A stretch of 64,000 bases of DNA. It comes from Nannocystis punicea. Its GTDB lineage: Bacteria; Myxococcota_A; Polyangia; Nannocystales; Nannocystaceae. Location: the NCBI RefSeq assembly GCF_026965555.1, contig NZ_CP114040.1, positions 2,852,001 to 2,916,000 of the forward strand. Direction: 5' to 3'. The notes under the pieces are model-generated. The model was not told where the DNA came from, searched no databases, and saw only the letters and a program-made list of their open reading frames with translations. Shown here one piece after another: positions 62,360 through 64,000 of the stretch (position 1 is the stretch's first letter; each line of letters opens with the position of its first letter). The translations under genes were made by a program, and so were the position numbers.

Positions 62360-62410
62360 ACAGCAGGAGCGGCGCTGGAGGTCACGACAATGAGGCCGAG
62401 CGCGGCACTG
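62081..62410. repeat. 330-bp direct repeat, copy B
   Basis: Near-identical to 58730-59059 in the same orientation, 3351 bp downstream. Copy B is followed by a further partial unit (62411-62440), so the internal tandem duplication is longer here. It cuts the gene starting at 61838. Confidence 0.92.
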
Positions 62411-62423
62411 GAGGCCGGCGCGG

Positions 62424-62897
62424 TCAACCAGTGAACAGCAGGACCGGGGCGGTCGCGGTGGGGCTCGCGCACCGTGGAGGACACGCACGATGTCGTCGGG
62501 GTCCGAGACCACCTCGAGGACGCGCGTCTCGGCGGACGATGAACGCGTAGACGGCCGTAGCGTCGGCTTTCCTGCCGATCCCACGGGTGGTGAGGAACTC
62601 GAGGAACTCCTGACGGATGCCACGGGGCCACCGCTTCAGCTCGAGCTGGGATGTGTTCTGGCTCGCACCATCTCCGGTGGCTCGGCACGAGCCCCACGTG
62701 GAGAGCCAGGGGCTGTCCACCGTCAGAGGATCATGTGCGAGGGCCTCTGCGAGGACTTGCGGCCGCCTGCGCTGCCATGCGTAGTGGTCGATCGTAGCGT
62801 CCCACGACTCGGGTGTGAGGATCCGCGAGACGTCGGTGGAGGAAACTTGGGTGCCGGCCTTATCGGCCAGCGTATCAGTGAGGGGGGACAGTGCCAT
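62424..62897 (-). pseudogene. Unknown small gene, frameshifted near its 3' end
   Basis: The ATG at 62897 follows GAAGGAC and encodes MALSPLTDTLADKAGTQVSS, VSRILTPESWDATIDHYAWQ, FLEFLTTRGIGRKADATAVY and AFIVRRDA (about 125 codons with good bias). Around 62525 the sensible sequence moves to another frame (TRVLEVVSDPDDIVRVLHGA), and soon after it runs into sequence derived from repeat B. It is probably a truncated, frameshifted gene, though a functional short protein cannot be excluded. Family not recognised. Confidence 0.5.
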
Positions 62898-62912
62898 GTC
62901 CTTCTTCTTTCC

Positions 62913-62948
62913 AAAGGTCCGGGGGTGGATCCCCGGGCCTTTCTTTTT
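62913..62948 (+). terminator. Strong plus-strand terminator hairpin
   Basis: AAAGGTCCGGGG (62913-62924), a 6-base loop and CCCCGGGCCTTT (62931-62942; one G-T wobble in the RNA), then CTTTTT. It lies between the minus-strand gene start at 62897 and the AT-rich segment to the right. Confidence 0.8.
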
Positions 62949-63088
62949 GGTTACGACGCGCGGGCCGGAACATCCGGGCCCGCACACCAAAGGCGTGCGC
63001 ATAGGCTGTCTGGCGGCCCGCCACGGACCCATGACAGAACTATGACAAAGCGCATTGTCCGCACCGTGATTCTGCGGTCGATGATTCA

Positions 63089-63160
63089 ATCTACTCCTCA
63101 AATCGGGGCTACTCTACTCTACTCCAATCCCCCAAGTCGGAAGGCTAATCTACTCTACTT
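63089..63160 (+). repeat. Short direct repeats with core CTACTCTACT in an AT-rich segment
   Basis: ATCTACTCC (63089), CTACTCTACTCTACTCC (63109-63125) and CTAATCTACTCTACTT (63144-63159) lie in the only clearly AT-rich stretch of the window (63060-63220), directly upstream of the gene at 63225. They could be binding sites for that gene's product or for a regulator. Confidence 0.55.
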
Positions 63161-63224
63161 CAGTCTAATCTTTCCCCGACGAAGATTATCCTCAATACCT
63201 CGCTCATACCGCTGCCAAAACAGC

Positions 63225-63608
63225 ATGAGCACCATCATCATCCAATCCATCCCAATCCAGCTCCCACCCGATCGCGTCGCCCACATCACGACGCGCGACG
63301 GCATCCGGATCCGCGTCGAGCCGGCCCCCGCGTCCGCCTCAGATCCACCCCCTCGGCTCCGTCGCAGCCGCAAGGAGGTGGCCGAGGAGATGGACCAGCT
63401 CCTCCGGCTGGTCCGTTCCAGCGGGAGGATGGGCGCCTCCATGGACCTCATCCGCCGGGCGCTCGGGATCGAACCCTACTCCCGCGGCTACTTCCGCCTT
63501 TGCCAGCGGCTCCACCGCATGGTCAAGGCTGGCAAGCTGGTGAGCACCGGGCCCTGCGCGCATCGGACCTACCACCCGGCTCTGGATCCGGCGATCCACT
63601 CCAGATAG
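63225..63608 (+). CDS. Small protein with winged-helix-like C-terminus, 127 aa
   Basis: The ATG at 63225 starts MSTIIIQSIPIQLPPDRVAH, ITTRDGIRIRVEPAPASA; a linker leads to a C-terminal region with EVAEEMDQLLRLVRSSGRMG, ASMDLIRRALGIEPYSRGYF and RLCQRLHRMVKAGKLVSTG, then HRTYHPA. The last part reads like a winged helix (helix, recognition helix, then a KAGKLVSTG wing), as in small regulators of mobile elements. The function is an inference. Preceded by the AT-rich repeat segment. Confidence 0.65.
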   Translation: MSTIIIQSIPIQLPPDRVAHITTRDGIRIRVEPAPASASDPPPRLRRSRKEVAEEMDQLLRLVRSSGRMGASMDLIRRALGIEPYSRGYFRLCQRLHRMVKAGKLVSTGPCAHRTYHPALDPAIHSR

Positions 63609-63843
63609 TGGATCTCCAGAGGTTCACGGGGGATGTGGACATTCACTATCCCCCGTGCACCGAGCGCCGCCTGCGCAGAATTGTCCGGATTTGGCCCGTC
63701 CAATTGCGGATCGGTCGTGGGAATGGCCGACCAACTCGGCACGCAAGGGGCAAGCGGCGGAAGGACCACCGCGGCAACGCCGCCAGGACAGCGTTCAGCC
63801 GTCCGTGGCACGGGACCGAGACCGCTCTTAAACTGGCCGCACC
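63609..63843. other. Intergenic region with one hairpin
   Basis: CACGGGGGAT (63625-63634) and ATCCCCCGTG (63648-63657) form a perfect 10-bp stem 16 bp after the stop of the preceding gene, without a T tract; it may be a terminator or an operator. The rest shows nothing. Confidence 0.5.
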
Positions 63844-64000
63844 ATGAACGAGCACGACCGCGACCCCGACTTCAACGATCCCGGCCACCAAGACACCGAG
63901 CCCACAAAGGCCATCGCCAGGAAGACGATGGAGGTGGGGAAGGCAACGGGGATCGACCTGCTGAAAGAGTACCTCCCGCAGAACATCAACACGAACGTAG
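63844..64000 (+). CDS. Start of an unidentified gene running off the window
   Basis: The ATG at 63844 opens a frame without a stop to the end of the window (52 codons): MNEHDRDPDFNDPGHQDTEP, KAIARKTMEVGKATGIDLLK, EYLPQNINTNV. The start is acidic and hydrophilic, then helical. Too short to assign. Confidence 0.55.
   Translation, partial: MNEHDRDPDFNDPGHQDTEPTKAIARKTMEVGKATGIDLLKEYLPQNINTNV

Overview
The window looks like a chromosomal segment of a high-GC myxobacterium, most likely a member of the Nannocystaceae (Nannocystis-like). The evidence is the strong G/C third-position bias, a modular type I polyketide synthase, sigma factor/Ser-Thr kinase pairs, a C-terminal tag of the MYXO-CTERM type, and many lipoproteins whose lipobox is followed by a long Thr/Ser/Gly/Glu linker. 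The species is an inference.

Layout. 1-6955 (minus): a polyketide synthase with the order ACP-KS-AT-AT-DH-KR-ACP, probably the first protein of an assembly line that continues to the left of the window. 6975-13585: a minus-strand small membrane protein, its plus-strand paralogue, and behind the paralogue a tight run of genes (P-type ATPase without the metal-binding Cys motif, leaderless 5'-nucleotidase-like phosphatase, MACPF/hemopexin protein, DUF697 protein). This run faces a minus-strand set (20880-13599) whose main gene is a YegP-repeat/DUF697 fusion. An IS66-bounded 4.37-kb unit (13990-18355), flanked by an 8-bp target duplication, cuts that fusion gene in two. I regard this neighbourhood as the best candidate for an undescribed system.

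21289-41887: an Asp/Asn beta-hydroxylase-like enzyme, then a long stretch of secreted and surface proteins (choice-of-anchor L, beta-propeller with MYXO-CTERM tag, DUF1036, FG-GAP, WD40-like, beta-helix), a regulator with two LuxR-type HTH domains, membrane proteins and a BRCT-domain protein. A 140-bp interspersed repeat occurs twice in opposite orientations. 42163-43717: a complete IS630-type element with 30-bp inverted repeats. 44105-50570: PASTA-like protein, fatty acid hydroxylase, ECF sigma factor plus Ser/Thr kinase with TPR region, and two small minus-strand proteins.

50932-64000 is genome-decay territory. It holds an internally deleted IS66 copy, truncated tetR and P450 genes beside an MBL-fold hydrolase block that looks acquired, an ECF sigma stub of 25 codons joined to a membrane-protein fragment, a frameshifted aroA and 23S rRNA methyltransferase pair, and a 330-bp sequence present twice 3.35 kb apart at about 99% identity. 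The right end enters a compositionally different segment with a small winged-helix-like protein and a gene that runs off the window. I see no tRNA, rRNA or CRISPR array.
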